Source: Xylophilus ampelinus (GTDB taxonomy: Bacteria; Pseudomonadota; Gammaproteobacteria; Burkholderiales; Burkholderiaceae_C). Taken from it: 47,644 nt of DNA. The number at the start of each line of letters is the position of its first letter. Positions within the stretch are counted from its first letter, which is position 1. The position numbers and the translations under genes are program-made. Below the pieces are notes generated by a model. It had not been told where the DNA came from and searched no databases. It worked only from the letters and a program-made list of their open reading frames with translations. The stretch spans positions 1 to 47,644 of the forward strand of contig NZ_CABFMN010000109.1 in NCBI RefSeq assembly GCF_901875635.1, written 5' to 3'. Shown here piece by piece: positions 1 through 8,434 of this stretch.

Positions 1-1
1 C

Positions 2-649
2 TTCCTGGTGGTCGCCGAGCGCGAAAGCTCGCTGGCGGCCTCGACGGCCGGCCGCTTCGCGCGGGTGGCGGTCAATCTCGGCGACAGCGTGCGGGCCGGC
101 CAGCTGCTGGCCGCGTTCGACTGCGGCGAGGTGCAGGCGCGCCGCGACGCCGCGCGCGCCGAGCTGGAAGCCGCGCGCGTGCAGTACGAGGCCAAGGTCA
201 AGCTGCAGGGCCTGCAGTCCGCGGCCGAGGTGGAGGTCGAGCTGGCCGCCGCCAACGTCAACAAGGCGCAGAGCCAGATCCGCGTGGTCGATGCGCAACT
301 CGCGCAGTGCAACTTCGTCGCGCCCTTCGCCGGCCGCGTGGCCCGCGTGCATGTGAAGGTGGGCCAGGGCGTGAATCCCGGGGCTCCGGTGGTCGACATC
401 GTCGGCAGCGGGCCGCTCAAGGCCCGCGTGAACGTGCCGTCGAACTGGCTGGCCTGGCTCAAGCCCGGCGAGCGGCTGCCAGCGCGGGTGGACGAGACCG
501 GCGATGCGGTCGGCCTGAAGGTGGCGCGCATCTCGGCCCGGGTCGATGCGGTGAGCCAGACGGTGGAGATCGAGGCCGACATCGAAGGCGGCGGCCCGAG
601 CGTGCTCCCGGGCATGAGCGGTCAGGCGCGCGCGCCTGCCGGCCGATGA
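2..649 (+). CDS. RND/HlyD-type periplasmic adaptor, 5' end cut off by window edge
   Basis: The frame is open from base 2, so the start lies outside the window. About 215 residues are visible. They show a lipoyl-like half motif (STAGRFARVAVNLGDSVRAG), an alpha-helical hairpin rich in Ala, Glu and Gln (about residues 45-95), the second lipoyl half (VAPFAGRVARVHVKVGQGV) and the start of a beta-barrel region ending near LPGMSGQAR. This is the order seen in membrane-fusion proteins that link an inner-membrane pump to an outer-membrane channel. No pump or TolC gene is in view, so the substrate is unknown. The next gene follows after 42 bases on the same strand, and the three adaptor-like genes probably form one operon. 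Confidence 0.8.
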   Translation, partial: FLVVAERESSLAASTAGRFARVAVNLGDSVRAGQLLAAFDCGEVQARRDAARAELEAARVQYEAKVKLQGLQSAAEVEVELAAANVNKAQSQIRVVDAQLAQCNFVAPFAGRVARVHVKVGQGVNPGAPVVDIVGSGPLKARVNVPSNWLAWLKPGERLPARVDETGDAVGLKVARISARVDAVSQTVEIEADIEGGGPSVLPGMSGQARAPAGR

Positions 650-691
650 GGGTGCCGGCTTCCCGGCACGCGGCCGGGCGCTGCTGAAGCG

Positions 692-2044
692 ATGGCCGAC
701 CTCAGCTTCCATGCGCTCGCGGCCAAGGTGCAGGCCGCGGCGCGCCCGGCCGACCTGGCCTTCGTCATCTGCAACGAGACGCTGGCCCTGGTGCCGTTCC
801 GGCAGGCGGCGCTGATCGCCTATTTCGGGCGGCGGCGCACCCGCCTGGCGGGCCACTCGGGCCTGGCCGACGTCGAAGCCGACTCGCCCTATGCGCTGTG
901 GCTGGCCGACGTGGCCGACCACCTGCGCGCCGAACTCGAGGCGCTCCCGGCGCAGGCGCGCGTGATGGCCCTGTCGCGCGGCATGTTGCCGCCCGCGCTG
1001 GCCGAGGGGTGGCAGGAGTGGCTGCCGCCCCACGTGTGGCTGCTGCCGCTGGTGGGCCCCGACGGCCGCCTGCGCGCCGTGCTGCTGCTCGCGCGCGAGC
1101 AGCCCTGGCCGGTCGACTTCGACGACCGCGCGCCCGAGTACCTGCTGCTGCAGGCCGCGGGCATGTACGGCCATGCCTGGTGGGCCCTGACCGGCCGCCG
1201 CCGCTCGCTCCAGGCCGCCTGGAGCCAGATCTGGGCCAGCCGCCGCGCCCGCGTCGCCGCCGCGCTCGTGCCGCTCCTTCTGCTGGTGCCGGTGCGCGAG
1301 TACGCGCTGGTCCATGCCGAGATCGTCTCGCTCAAGACGCAGGTGGTGGCCTCGCCGCGCGAGGGCGTCATCAAGCGCATCGCCGTGCCGCCCAACACCG
1401 AAGTGCGGGCGGGCCAGGTGATCGCGCAGCTGGACGACACCACGCTGGACAACCGCCTGGCCGTGGCGCGCGCGGCCCTGTCCACCGCCCGGCTGGAACT
1501 GCACCAGGCCTCGCAGCGGGCGATCGAGACCCAGGCCGCGAAGGCCGAGCTCAACCTGGCGCAGGGGCGCCTGCGCGAGCGCGAGGTGGAGGTCGATTCG
1601 CTGGAGCGCGAGCTCGCGCAGCTGTCGATCCAGGCCGCCGCGCCGGGCGTGTTCGTGTATTCCGATCCCGACGACTGGGCCGGCCGCCCGGTGCAGACCG
1701 GCGAGCGCATCGGCCAGCTGGCCGACCCCGCACAGCTCGGGGTGCAGGCCTGGGCGCCGGTGGGCGAGGCGGTCAACCTGCGCGCCGGCGCCCCGATGAC
1801 CGTGTTCCTCAGCGTGGCGCCGCTGGCGCCGGTCAGCGCGGTGCTCGACCATGCCGGCTACCAGGCCGTGGACGCGCCCGACGGCGTGGCCAGCTACGTG
1901 CTGCGCGGCCACCTGGAGGGTGACCCGAAGCGCGCCCGCATCGGCCTGCGCGGCACGGCCCGCGTGTCGGGCGACTGGACCGTGCTCGGCTACCTGCTGC
2001 TGCGCCGGCCCTTCGCTGCGCTGCGGGAGTGGTGCGGATGCTAG
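692..2044 (+). CDS. HlyD-like adaptor with N-terminal GAF-like domain and one membrane segment
   Basis: 450 residues. Residues 1-170 look like a small cytoplasmic sensory domain of GAF type (weak, by pattern only). One hydrophobic segment follows near residues 187-205 (VAAALVPLLLLVPVREYAL). After it come a lipoyl half (VVASPREGVIKRIAVPPNTE), a helical hairpin and the second half (APGVFVYSDPDDW), as in HlyD/membrane-fusion proteins. The protein would sit in the inner membrane with its adaptor part in the periplasm. The start at 692 has no clear Shine-Dalgarno. The end overlaps the M50 gene, which implies coupled translation. A sensor-like domain fused to an adaptor is unusual; the family role is inferred from neighbours. 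Confidence 0.72.
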   Translation: MADLSFHALAAKVQAAARPADLAFVICNETLALVPFRQAALIAYFGRRRTRLAGHSGLADVEADSPYALWLADVADHLRAELEALPAQARVMALSRGMLPPALAEGWQEWLPPHVWLLPLVGPDGRLRAVLLLAREQPWPVDFDDRAPEYLLLQAAGMYGHAWWALTGRRRSLQAAWSQIWASRRARVAAALVPLLLLVPVREYALVHAEIVSLKTQVVASPREGVIKRIAVPPNTEVRAGQVIAQLDDTTLDNRLAVARAALSTARLELHQASQRAIETQAAKAELNLAQGRLREREVEVDSLERELAQLSIQAAAPGVFVYSDPDDWAGRPVQTGERIGQLADPAQLGVQAWAPVGEAVNLRAGAPMTVFLSVAPLAPVSAVLDHAGYQAVDAPDGVASYVLRGHLEGDPKRARIGLRGTARVSGDWTVLGYLLLRRPFAALREWCGC

Positions 2045-4182
2045 GCGCGGCCGTTTCGCAGGCCGGCGGCGCGCGGCCCGGCGTGCCGACGCGGGCGCCG
2101 CAGCGCGCCCCCTGGCCGGCGCTTCGCGAGGAGCTGCAGATCGAGGCGGGCGGCCCCAACCCCGACGGCTCGCCGGCCTGGCACCTTTGCGATCCGGTGC
2201 GCAACCTGTTCTTTCGCATCGGCTGGCTCGAGTTCGAGATCCTGCGCCGCTGGCACCTGGGCGATGCGGCGCGTATCGCCGGCGACGTCTGCGCGGCCAC
2301 GACCCTCGCGGCGCATCCCGAGGACGTCGTCCGCCTGCAGGACTTCCTGGCGCGCCACCAGCTCGTTCGCACGCCGCGCCCGCGCGCACCCATGCCCGCC
2401 TGGCGCTGGCTGCTCAACAACTACCTCTTCGTGCGCGTGCCGCTGGTACGCCCGCAGCGTTGGCTGAAGGCCGCACTGCCCTGGGTCGGCTGGCTCTACA
2501 CCCGCACCTTCGTCGGTGCCACGCTGCTGGCCGCGCTGGCCGGCCTGCTCATGGCGGCGCGGCAATGGGACACCGTGCGCGCCCACCTGCACGGCGCGCT
2601 GAGCTGGGAAGGCGTGTTCGGCTTCGCCGGCGCGCTGGTGCTGTCCAAGCTACTGCACGAGCTGGGCCATGCGCTCATGTCGACGCGCCATGGTGTGCGG
2701 GTCGGGCACATGGGCGTCGCCTTCCTCGTGATGTGGCCCATGGCGTACACCGACACCGGCGAGAGCTGGAAGCTGCGCCGCTCGCGCCACCGCCTGGCCA
2801 TCGCTTCGGCGGGCATCTGCGCCGAGCTGGTGCTGGCCGCCTGGTGCACCCTGGGCTGGGCCTTCCTGCCCGAGTCCGACCTGCGCAACGCGCTGTTCTT
2901 CCTGGCGACCACCGCCTGGGTGCTGACGCTGGCGGTCAACGCCAGTCCGTTCATGCGCTTCGACGGCTACTACATCCTCACCGACGCGCTGGACCTGCCG
3001 GGGCTGCACGAGCGCGCGGGCGCCCAGGCGCGGCGGGTGCTGCGTGCGTGGCTGCCGGGTTTGTCCGAGCCCTCGCCCGAGGCGCTCTCGCCGGCCTTCC
3101 GACGAGGGCTGGTGGCCTTCGCCTTCGCCACCTGGGTCTACCGCTTCGTGCTCTTCCTGGGCATCGCGCTGGTGGTCTACCACGCCTTCTTCAAGGCGCT
3201 GGGGGTGTTCCTGTTCTTCGTCGAGATCTCCGTGTTCATCGTGCGGCCGGTGCTGGCCGAACTGCGCGTCTGGCACGCGCGGCGCGCCGAGATCCCGTCG
3301 CGCCGGCGATGGCTGGCGGCCCTGCTGCTGGCCGGCGTCGTGCTGCTGCTGGCGCTGCCGTGGTCGTCGTGCGTGAGCGCGCCGGGCGTGCTGCGCGCGG
3401 GCGTCGAGCAGCCGGTGTTCTCGCCCTTCGCTGCCCGCCTGGTCGCGCTGGACGTGGCCGAAGGTGCGACCGTGCGCGCCGGGCAGCCCTTGCTGGCCCT
3501 GGAGGCGCCGGTACAGGCGGTCGAGCGCGACAAGGCCGAGGCCATGGCCGCGGCCTACGAACGGGCCGCGCAGGGTGCATTGGGACTGGACGATTCGCCG
3601 GCAGCGCAGGCCGCCCTGGCCCAGCAGCAGGCGGCCCGCTGGACGCGTGAGCAGCGGGCCCGCCAGGCCGAGCTGCAACGCCTTCAGATCGTCACCGTTG
3701 CCGGGGGCACCGTGCGCGACCTCGACCCGCTGCTGGCGCCCGGGGTGTGGGTGGCGCCTTCGCAGCGCCTGGCGACGGTGGTGGACGCGCAGCGCTGGCG
3801 CGCCGAGGCCCTGGTGCCCGAACGCGACCGCCTCCGCATCGAGGCCGGTGCGCCGGTCAACGCCTACGTCCAGGGCCGCGGCGGCCGCCTGGACGGCCGC
3901 ATCGTCGCCATCGACGGCGGCAGCGTGAAGCGGCTCCCGCATGCGATGCTGGCGCAGCCCCACGGGGGCGAGATCGCGCTCAACCCCACCGCGCCCGCCA
4001 AGGATCTCAAGCCGGCGCAGACCTGGTTCCGCATCGTGGCCGAGGGGCCGCTGCCGGCGGATTGGCACGCGCCGCCGGGCGAGGCCCGCGTCACGCTGCA
4101 GGCCCAGGCGGCTGCCCAGAGCCTGTGGCGGCGCTGGAGCGATGTCGCGATCGCGGCGCTGATCCAGCAGACCGGCCTGTAG
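2038..4182 (+). CDS. M50 (site-2 protease-like) membrane protein fused to a HlyD-type domain
   Basis: 714 residues from ATG 2038. This start is preferred over GTG 2029 because GGGAG at 2025-2029 sits 8 bases ahead of it and ATGCTAG overlaps the previous stop. The N-terminus resembles a PqqD-like domain (WHLCDPVRNLFFRIGWLEFE). A polytopic membrane part follows with the zinc motif HELGH (bases about 2656-2670) and the partner motif SPFMRFDGYYILTD, typical of M50 proteases. The last 250 residues form a periplasmic lipoyl/hairpin adaptor (VFSPFAARLVALDVAEGATV). Such fusions accompany export systems for peptides or large proteins. The enzyme probably lies in the inner membrane and works with the two preceding adaptors; the substrate is not visible. 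Its 3' end faces ponA, 24 bases away. Confidence 0.85.
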   Translation: MLGAAVSQAGGARPGVPTRAPQRAPWPALREELQIEAGGPNPDGSPAWHLCDPVRNLFFRIGWLEFEILRRWHLGDAARIAGDVCAATTLAAHPEDVVRLQDFLARHQLVRTPRPRAPMPAWRWLLNNYLFVRVPLVRPQRWLKAALPWVGWLYTRTFVGATLLAALAGLLMAARQWDTVRAHLHGALSWEGVFGFAGALVLSKLLHELGHALMSTRHGVRVGHMGVAFLVMWPMAYTDTGESWKLRRSRHRLAIASAGICAELVLAAWCTLGWAFLPESDLRNALFFLATTAWVLTLAVNASPFMRFDGYYILTDALDLPGLHERAGAQARRVLRAWLPGLSEPSPEALSPAFRRGLVAFAFATWVYRFVLFLGIALVVYHAFFKALGVFLFFVEISVFIVRPVLAELRVWHARRAEIPSRRRWLAALLLAGVVLLLALPWSSCVSAPGVLRAGVEQPVFSPFAARLVALDVAEGATVRAGQPLLALEAPVQAVERDKAEAMAAAYERAAQGALGLDDSPAAQAALAQQQAARWTREQRARQAELQRLQIVTVAGGTVRDLDPLLAPGVWVAPSQRLATVVDAQRWRAEALVPERDRLRIEAGAPVNAYVQGRGGRLDGRIVAIDGGSVKRLPHAMLAQPHGGEIALNPTAPAKDLKPAQTWFRIVAEGPLPADWHAPPGEARVTLQAQAAAQSLWRRWSDVAIAALIQQTGL

Positions 4183-4206
4183 CGGCTGCCCAGCGGAACA
4201 CGCCGC

Positions 4207-6636
4207 TCAGCGGAACAGGTCGAGGATGCGGTTGCGTTCCGGCGAATCGCGCCGTGCGCCCGGCGACGGCTGCCCCATTGGGAACACGCCCAGCTCCGCC
4301 GGCACGTTGCTGCCCATGCCCGGCACCGTGCCCGCATCGGGGCCGCTGCCCGGCACCAGGGGCGCGGTCGGCTCTACGCCGAGGGCCTGCACGCCGCCGC
4401 CGTTGGCGTATTCGTTGTAGGCCCAGTCGCCGCCGGCGTCGGTCACGCCTTCGGGCACGGCCAGCTTGGCGACGGGCACGCCCTTGAGCGCGGTCTTCAT
4501 GTAGGCGGTCCACACGGGCAGCGCGACGCTGCCGCCGGTTTCGCCGCGCACGCCCAGCTGCCGCGGCGTGTCGTAGCCCACCCAGGCGATGCCTACGCGC
4601 GTGGGCTGGAAGCCGGCGAACCAGGCGTCGAAGGAGTCGTTGGTGGTACCTGTCTTGCCGTACAGGTCGTCGCGCCTGAGCGCCGCGTAGGCCTTGTAGC
4701 CGGTGCCATTCTTCACCACCGTGTTGAGCAGGCTGTCCATGACGAAGGCGTTGCGCGCGGGAATCGCGCGTTGCGCCTCGTCGGCGGCCGGCAGGGGCGT
4801 GTCCTCGATCACCTGGCCGCGCGCGTCGGCGATGCGCGTCACCAGCTGCGGCTGCACGCGCAGGCCGCCGTTGGCGAAGACGGCATAGGCGCCGGCCATC
4901 TGCAAGGGCGTGACCGAGCCCGCGCCCAGGCCCATCGTGAGGTAGGCCGGGTGCTTGGCCGGGTCGAAGCCGAAGCGGCCGATCCATTCCTGCGCGTACT
5001 GCGGCGTGATGGCATCCAGCACGCGGATGGTCACCAGGTTCTTCGACTTCTGCAGCGCGGTGCGCAGGCTCATCGGCCCGTCGAAGCCGCCCTCGAAGTT
5101 CTTCGGCTCCCAGGGCTGGCCGCCGGTGGCGGCGGAGTCGAAGACGAGCGGCGCATCGTTCACGACCGTGGCGGGGCCGAAGCCCTTCTCGAGCGCCGCC
5201 GAGTAGATGAAGGGCTTGAAGCTCGAGCCCGGCTGGCGCCAGGCCTGCGTGACGTGGTTGAACTTGTTCTTGTTGAAGTCGAAGCCGCCGACCAGCGCCT
5301 TGACGGACCCGTCGCGCGGGTCGAGCGAGACGAAGGCGCCTTCCACCTCGGGCAGCTGGGCCACTTCCCAGGTCTTGCCGTTGGGCTCGAGCCGGATGAT
5401 GGCGCCGCGCTGGATGCGCACGGGTGCCTGCGCCTTGTCGTTCAGCGCGCGCTGCGCGAGCTGCAACCCGCGGCCGGTGATCTCGACCGTGTCGCCGTTG
5501 GCGCGCACCGCGGTGATCTTCTTCGGGCCCGCCTCCAGCACCACCGCGGCCACCAGCTCGCCGTTGTCGGGATGGTCGGCCAGCGCCTCGTCGATGGCCT
5601 GGTCGAGCGCCTTCGGCTCGGTGGGCAGGTCGGCGACCAGGCCTTCGGGGCCTCGGTAGGGCTGCCGCTGCTCGTAGTCGAGCAGGCCGGCGCGCAGCGC
5701 GGCGTACGCGGCGTTCTGGTCGGCAGCGGTGAGCGTGGTCGTCACGTTCAGGCCGCGCGTGTACGCCGCATCGCCGAACTTGTCGACCATCTGCTGGCGC
5801 ACCATCTCGGCCACGTACTCGGCGTGCACGCGCGTGGGATCGTTGGCCTCGCGCAGCTTCAGCGGTTCGGCGCGCGCGGCCTCGGCGTCGGCGGGCTTCA
5901 GGTAGCCGGTCTCGACCATGCGCTGGATCACGTACTGCTGCCGGGCCACGGCACGCCGCGGGTTGGCCACGGGGTTGTTGGTGCCGGGCGCCTTGGGCAG
6001 TCCGGCCAGCATCGCGGCCTCGGCGGCGGTGATCTGGTCCAGCGGCTTGCCGAAGTAGGTCTGCGCCGCCGCCGCGAAGCCGTAGGCGCGGTTGCCCAGG
6101 TAGATCTGGTTCAGGTAGATCTCGAGGATCTGGTCCTTGGTGAGCTTGTCCTCCAGCCGCCAGGCCAGGATCGCCTCCTTGAGCTTGCGGCTCACGGTGC
6201 GCTCGGAGGTGAGGAACATGTTGCGCGCCACCTGCTGCGTGATGGTCGAGGCGCCCTGCGCCCGGCCGCCCGACAGGTTGGCGAACACTGCGCGCAGCAC
6301 GCCCTTGGTGTCGATGCCCCCGTGCTGGTAGAAGCGTGCGTCCTCGGTGGCCAGCACCGCGTCCTTGAGCACGCGCGGGATCTTGTCGATCGGCACCAAC
6401 TCGCGGCGCTCCTCGCCGAACTCGCCGATCAACGCGCCGTCGGCGGTGTAGACGCGCAGCGGCAGCTTGGGCTGGTAGTTGGCCAGAGATGAAACATCAG
6501 GTAACTGCGGCGCGATGAGGACGAGGGCGACACCGATGGCCAGCAGGCCGGCGGCGATCGCTCCGCCCACCCCGGCCGCGCTCCACAGCGCAATGCGCTT
6601 GGCGCGCGGAGACCAGAGGCGAGACGTGGAAGGCAT
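4207..6636 (-). CDS. mrcA: Penicillin-binding protein 1A, bifunctional peptidoglycan synthase
   Basis: 809 residues from the ATG at 6636 (MPSTSRLWSPRAKR), which puts a single N-terminal membrane anchor (about residues 15-40) directly after a basic stretch; an upstream ATG at 6708 is less likely. The glycosyltransferase (GT51) motifs are EDARFYQHGGID, GASTITQQVARN and KLKEAILAWRLE followed by YLNQIYLG. The transpeptidase motifs are SSFKPF (active-site Ser in SxxK), SKN and KTGTTND. It polymerises and cross-links peptidoglycan on the periplasmic side of the inner membrane. creD lies upstream on the same strand after a 68-base gap holding a dispersed repeat. The tail is rich in Pro and Gly. The gene is also called ponA. 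Confidence 0.97.
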   Translation of the reverse strand: MPSTSRLWSPRAKRIALWSAAGVGGAIAAGLLAIGVALVLIAPQLPDVSSLANYQPKLPLRVYTADGALIGEFGEERRELVPIDKIPRVLKDAVLATEDARFYQHGGIDTKGVLRAVFANLSGGRAQGASTITQQVARNMFLTSERTVSRKLKEAILAWRLEDKLTKDQILEIYLNQIYLGNRAYGFAAAAQTYFGKPLDQITAAEAAMLAGLPKAPGTNNPVANPRRAVARQQYVIQRMVETGYLKPADAEAARAEPLKLREANDPTRVHAEYVAEMVRQQMVDKFGDAAYTRGLNVTTTLTAADQNAAYAALRAGLLDYEQRQPYRGPEGLVADLPTEPKALDQAIDEALADHPDNGELVAAVVLEAGPKKITAVRANGDTVEITGRGLQLAQRALNDKAQAPVRIQRGAIIRLEPNGKTWEVAQLPEVEGAFVSLDPRDGSVKALVGGFDFNKNKFNHVTQAWRQPGSSFKPFIYSAALEKGFGPATVVNDAPLVFDSAATGGQPWEPKNFEGGFDGPMSLRTALQKSKNLVTIRVLDAITPQYAQEWIGRFGFDPAKHPAYLTMGLGAGSVTPLQMAGAYAVFANGGLRVQPQLVTRIADARGQVIEDTPLPAADEAQRAIPARNAFVMDSLLNTVVKNGTGYKAYAALRRDDLYGKTGTTNDSFDAWFAGFQPTRVGIAWVGYDTPRQLGVRGETGGSVALPVWTAYMKTALKGVPVAKLAVPEGVTDAGGDWAYNEYANGGGVQALGVEPTAPLVPGSGPDAGTVPGMGSNVPAELGVFPMGQPSPGARRDSPERNRILDLFR

Positions 6637-6654
6637 AAGAGAGAAATCAGAAAC

Positions 6655-6717
6655 TTGAGGATGAAATCGGCCGCAAGCCCCCATGGGGCGGGCGCCGGTA
6701 GCTATCAATTCGATAGC
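6655..6717 (-). repeat. Comamonadaceae-type dispersed repeat, copy 1 (creD-ponA gap)
   Basis: On the minus strand it reads GCTATCGAATTGATAGC, an AT-rich hairpin, followed by a CGCCCG..GGGCTTGCGGCCGATTT tract. The hairpin overlaps the creD stop codon and the tract fills the gap up to ponA. The same plan recurs at 13483, 27384, 31541, 33365, 39548 and 45160. Confidence 0.7.
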
Positions 6718-8213
6718 GTTGGGCTGGTGGCGCTGGCCGGTTCGGCGGGTCGGGCCCTTCCTTCAGACAGCGCATACCAGTCGACGTTCCGTGTCGCCAG
6801 CATCAGCAGCGCCAGCATGCTGAAGGTCAGTAGCGCCCCGAGCAGCAGCGCATTGTTCTCCGAGGCGAGCAGCCCGTACAGCGCGCCGTACAGCACGGCC
6901 ACGAAAGCGCCCAGTCCCACGCCACGTCGCCAGCCACGCAACACCGCGCTGAAGTAGGCCATGAGCAACCCCACGCTCGCGCAGGCGGACAGCGCATAGG
7001 CCTGCCAGAAGGGTAGCTTCTCCGACAGCGCCACCAGCAACAAAAAGAACAGCGCCACCGACAGGCCGACCAGGCCGTACTGCACCGGATGCAGGCGCAG
7101 CTGGCGGAACAGTTCGAACATGAAGCTGGCCATCAGCACCAGGCCGATGAAGAGCGCGCCGTACTTGGCTGCGCGGTGGGCCATGAAGTACACATTGACG
7201 GGCTGGGCGAGTGCGACGTCGAAGCTGTCGACCTCGCGCAGGTCGGCCCGTGCAGGTGCGGTGGCCGCGGCAGCCGTGGCCGCCGCCATGCACGCGCTGT
7301 CGCCGCCGGCGCAGGCCACGTCGACCGCGCCCACCGTCGTCGCCTCGGCAGCCCATTGGCGCAGCAGCTGCGTGCGTGCCGTGCTCACCAGCGCCGACAC
7401 GCGCCAGCGCGCGTCGAAGCCGGCGTCGCCCACCGTGCGCTCGCTGGCCAGGAAACGCCCGCCGAAGCTCGGGTGCGGCCAGGGAGATTGCAGGTGCGCC
7501 TCGGTGTCCTCGGCCGCCGGCACGATGCTCAGCCTTTCCTGCCCGACCAGCTTCAACGCGAGGCGGAAGTCCATCGCCTGGCCGCTCGCCAGCGCGCGCA
7601 GCGCCTCGCCGGAAAGCGGTGCATGGATGCCCTGCAGCGCACCCGCCTGGCCCAGGCCGGGGATGCCCTGCTGGAAGCGCAGCGGCGCGCCGCCCAGCGT
7701 GGCGTCGGGCAGGCCCTCGATGCCGCGCACGTCGCTCACGCTGAACGCCAGCCGCGGCGTGCCCAGCGTCACGGTGCCGCCGCGCTCGCTGGGCCGCGGC
7801 GCGGGCCCGAGGGCGGCGAAGCGGCCGTCCAGCGTGGCGTCGAGCTTGTAGAACAGCACGCGGAAGATGCCGCGGTAGCGTTCCTCGGGCGTCATGCGGC
7901 CGTCGATCTTCAGCCGCTCGGGGAAGACGATGGCGGTGCGTGGCTTGGTGCGCTGCGACTGGCCCGTCACCTCGCCCTTGCTGTTGCGCTCGGTCTCGGT
8001 CCATTGCTCGACCCAGGGCAGCACGAGGAAGGGGCCGGCCACGGCCTGTGCGCCGGCGTGCGTGCTCGCCAGTTCCTGGGCCGCCTCGGCCTGGCTCTGG
8101 CCGCGTTCGCGGATGAGCGAGCCGATCTCGGCCAGCGGAATGCACAGCAGTAGCGTCAGCGCCACCAGCGCGAGCACCTTGACGAGTGCGGAGTTGCGAA
8201 GGGTCTGGAACAT
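6705..8213 (-). CDS. creD: CreD-family inner-membrane protein (cell envelope integrity)
   Basis: 502 residues from ATG 8213, with GGAGAG about 10 bases upstream. There is an N-terminal membrane segment (VKVLALVALTLLLCIPLAEI), a long periplasmic region of about 330 residues starting with the family-typical ERGQSQAEAAQELASTHAGAQ, and four to five membrane segments near the C-terminus (YGALFIGLVLMASFMFEL, YGLVGLSVALFFLLLVAL and so on). CreD is the main output of the CreBC two-component system in enterobacteria and is linked to envelope stability and beta-lactam response. A perfect cre tag lies 95 bases upstream. No creBC genes are in the window. The biochemical activity of CreD is unknown. Confidence 0.93.
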   Translation of the reverse strand: MFQTLRNSALVKVLALVALTLLLCIPLAEIGSLIRERGQSQAEAAQELASTHAGAQAVAGPFLVLPWVEQWTETERNSKGEVTGQSQRTKPRTAIVFPERLKIDGRMTPEERYRGIFRVLFYKLDATLDGRFAALGPAPRPSERGGTVTLGTPRLAFSVSDVRGIEGLPDATLGGAPLRFQQGIPGLGQAGALQGIHAPLSGEALRALASGQAMDFRLALKLVGQERLSIVPAAEDTEAHLQSPWPHPSFGGRFLASERTVGDAGFDARWRVSALVSTARTQLLRQWAAEATTVGAVDVACAGGDSACMAAATAAAATAPARADLREVDSFDVALAQPVNVYFMAHRAAKYGALFIGLVLMASFMFELFRQLRLHPVQYGLVGLSVALFFLLLVALSEKLPFWQAYALSACASVGLLMAYFSAVLRGWRRGVGLGAFVAVLYGALYGLLASENNALLLGALLTFSMLALLMLATRNVDWYALSEGRARPAEPASATSPTLSN

Positions 8214-8296
8214 CTTGGTTTTTCTCTCCGTGAAAGCGATGGGGGCCGATGGTTCCTGCGCCGGCCGAAGTCCATATGAAGCCGCAGAGCGCGTGG

Positions 8297-8323
8297 TGCA
8301 CCTCCACTTCACACGGACTTCAC
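8297..8323 (+). promoter_or_regulatory. CreB/BlrA-type cre tag between creD and the exosortase operon
   Basis: TTCAC at 8308-8312, six bases (ACGGAC), then TTCAC at 8319-8323. This matches the published cre/blr tag TTCAC-N6-TTCAC exactly. A third, one-mismatch half-site TGCAC at 8297-8301 keeps the 11-base period. The site lies in the 221-base divergent spacer, 95 bases from the creD start and 111 from the VIT/vWA start. It could control both directions. The functional link is inference; the sequence match is direct. Confidence 0.75.
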
Positions 8324-8434
8324 ACAGGCCCGCGCGGCTTCGACATCGCTTCTCGTGCGCTTCCTCATGCCTTCTCGGCGGGCTTCGACAGTGGCGCTGC
8401 GCCTCGACGCACACCGATCCCAAGGAGCCCCTTC

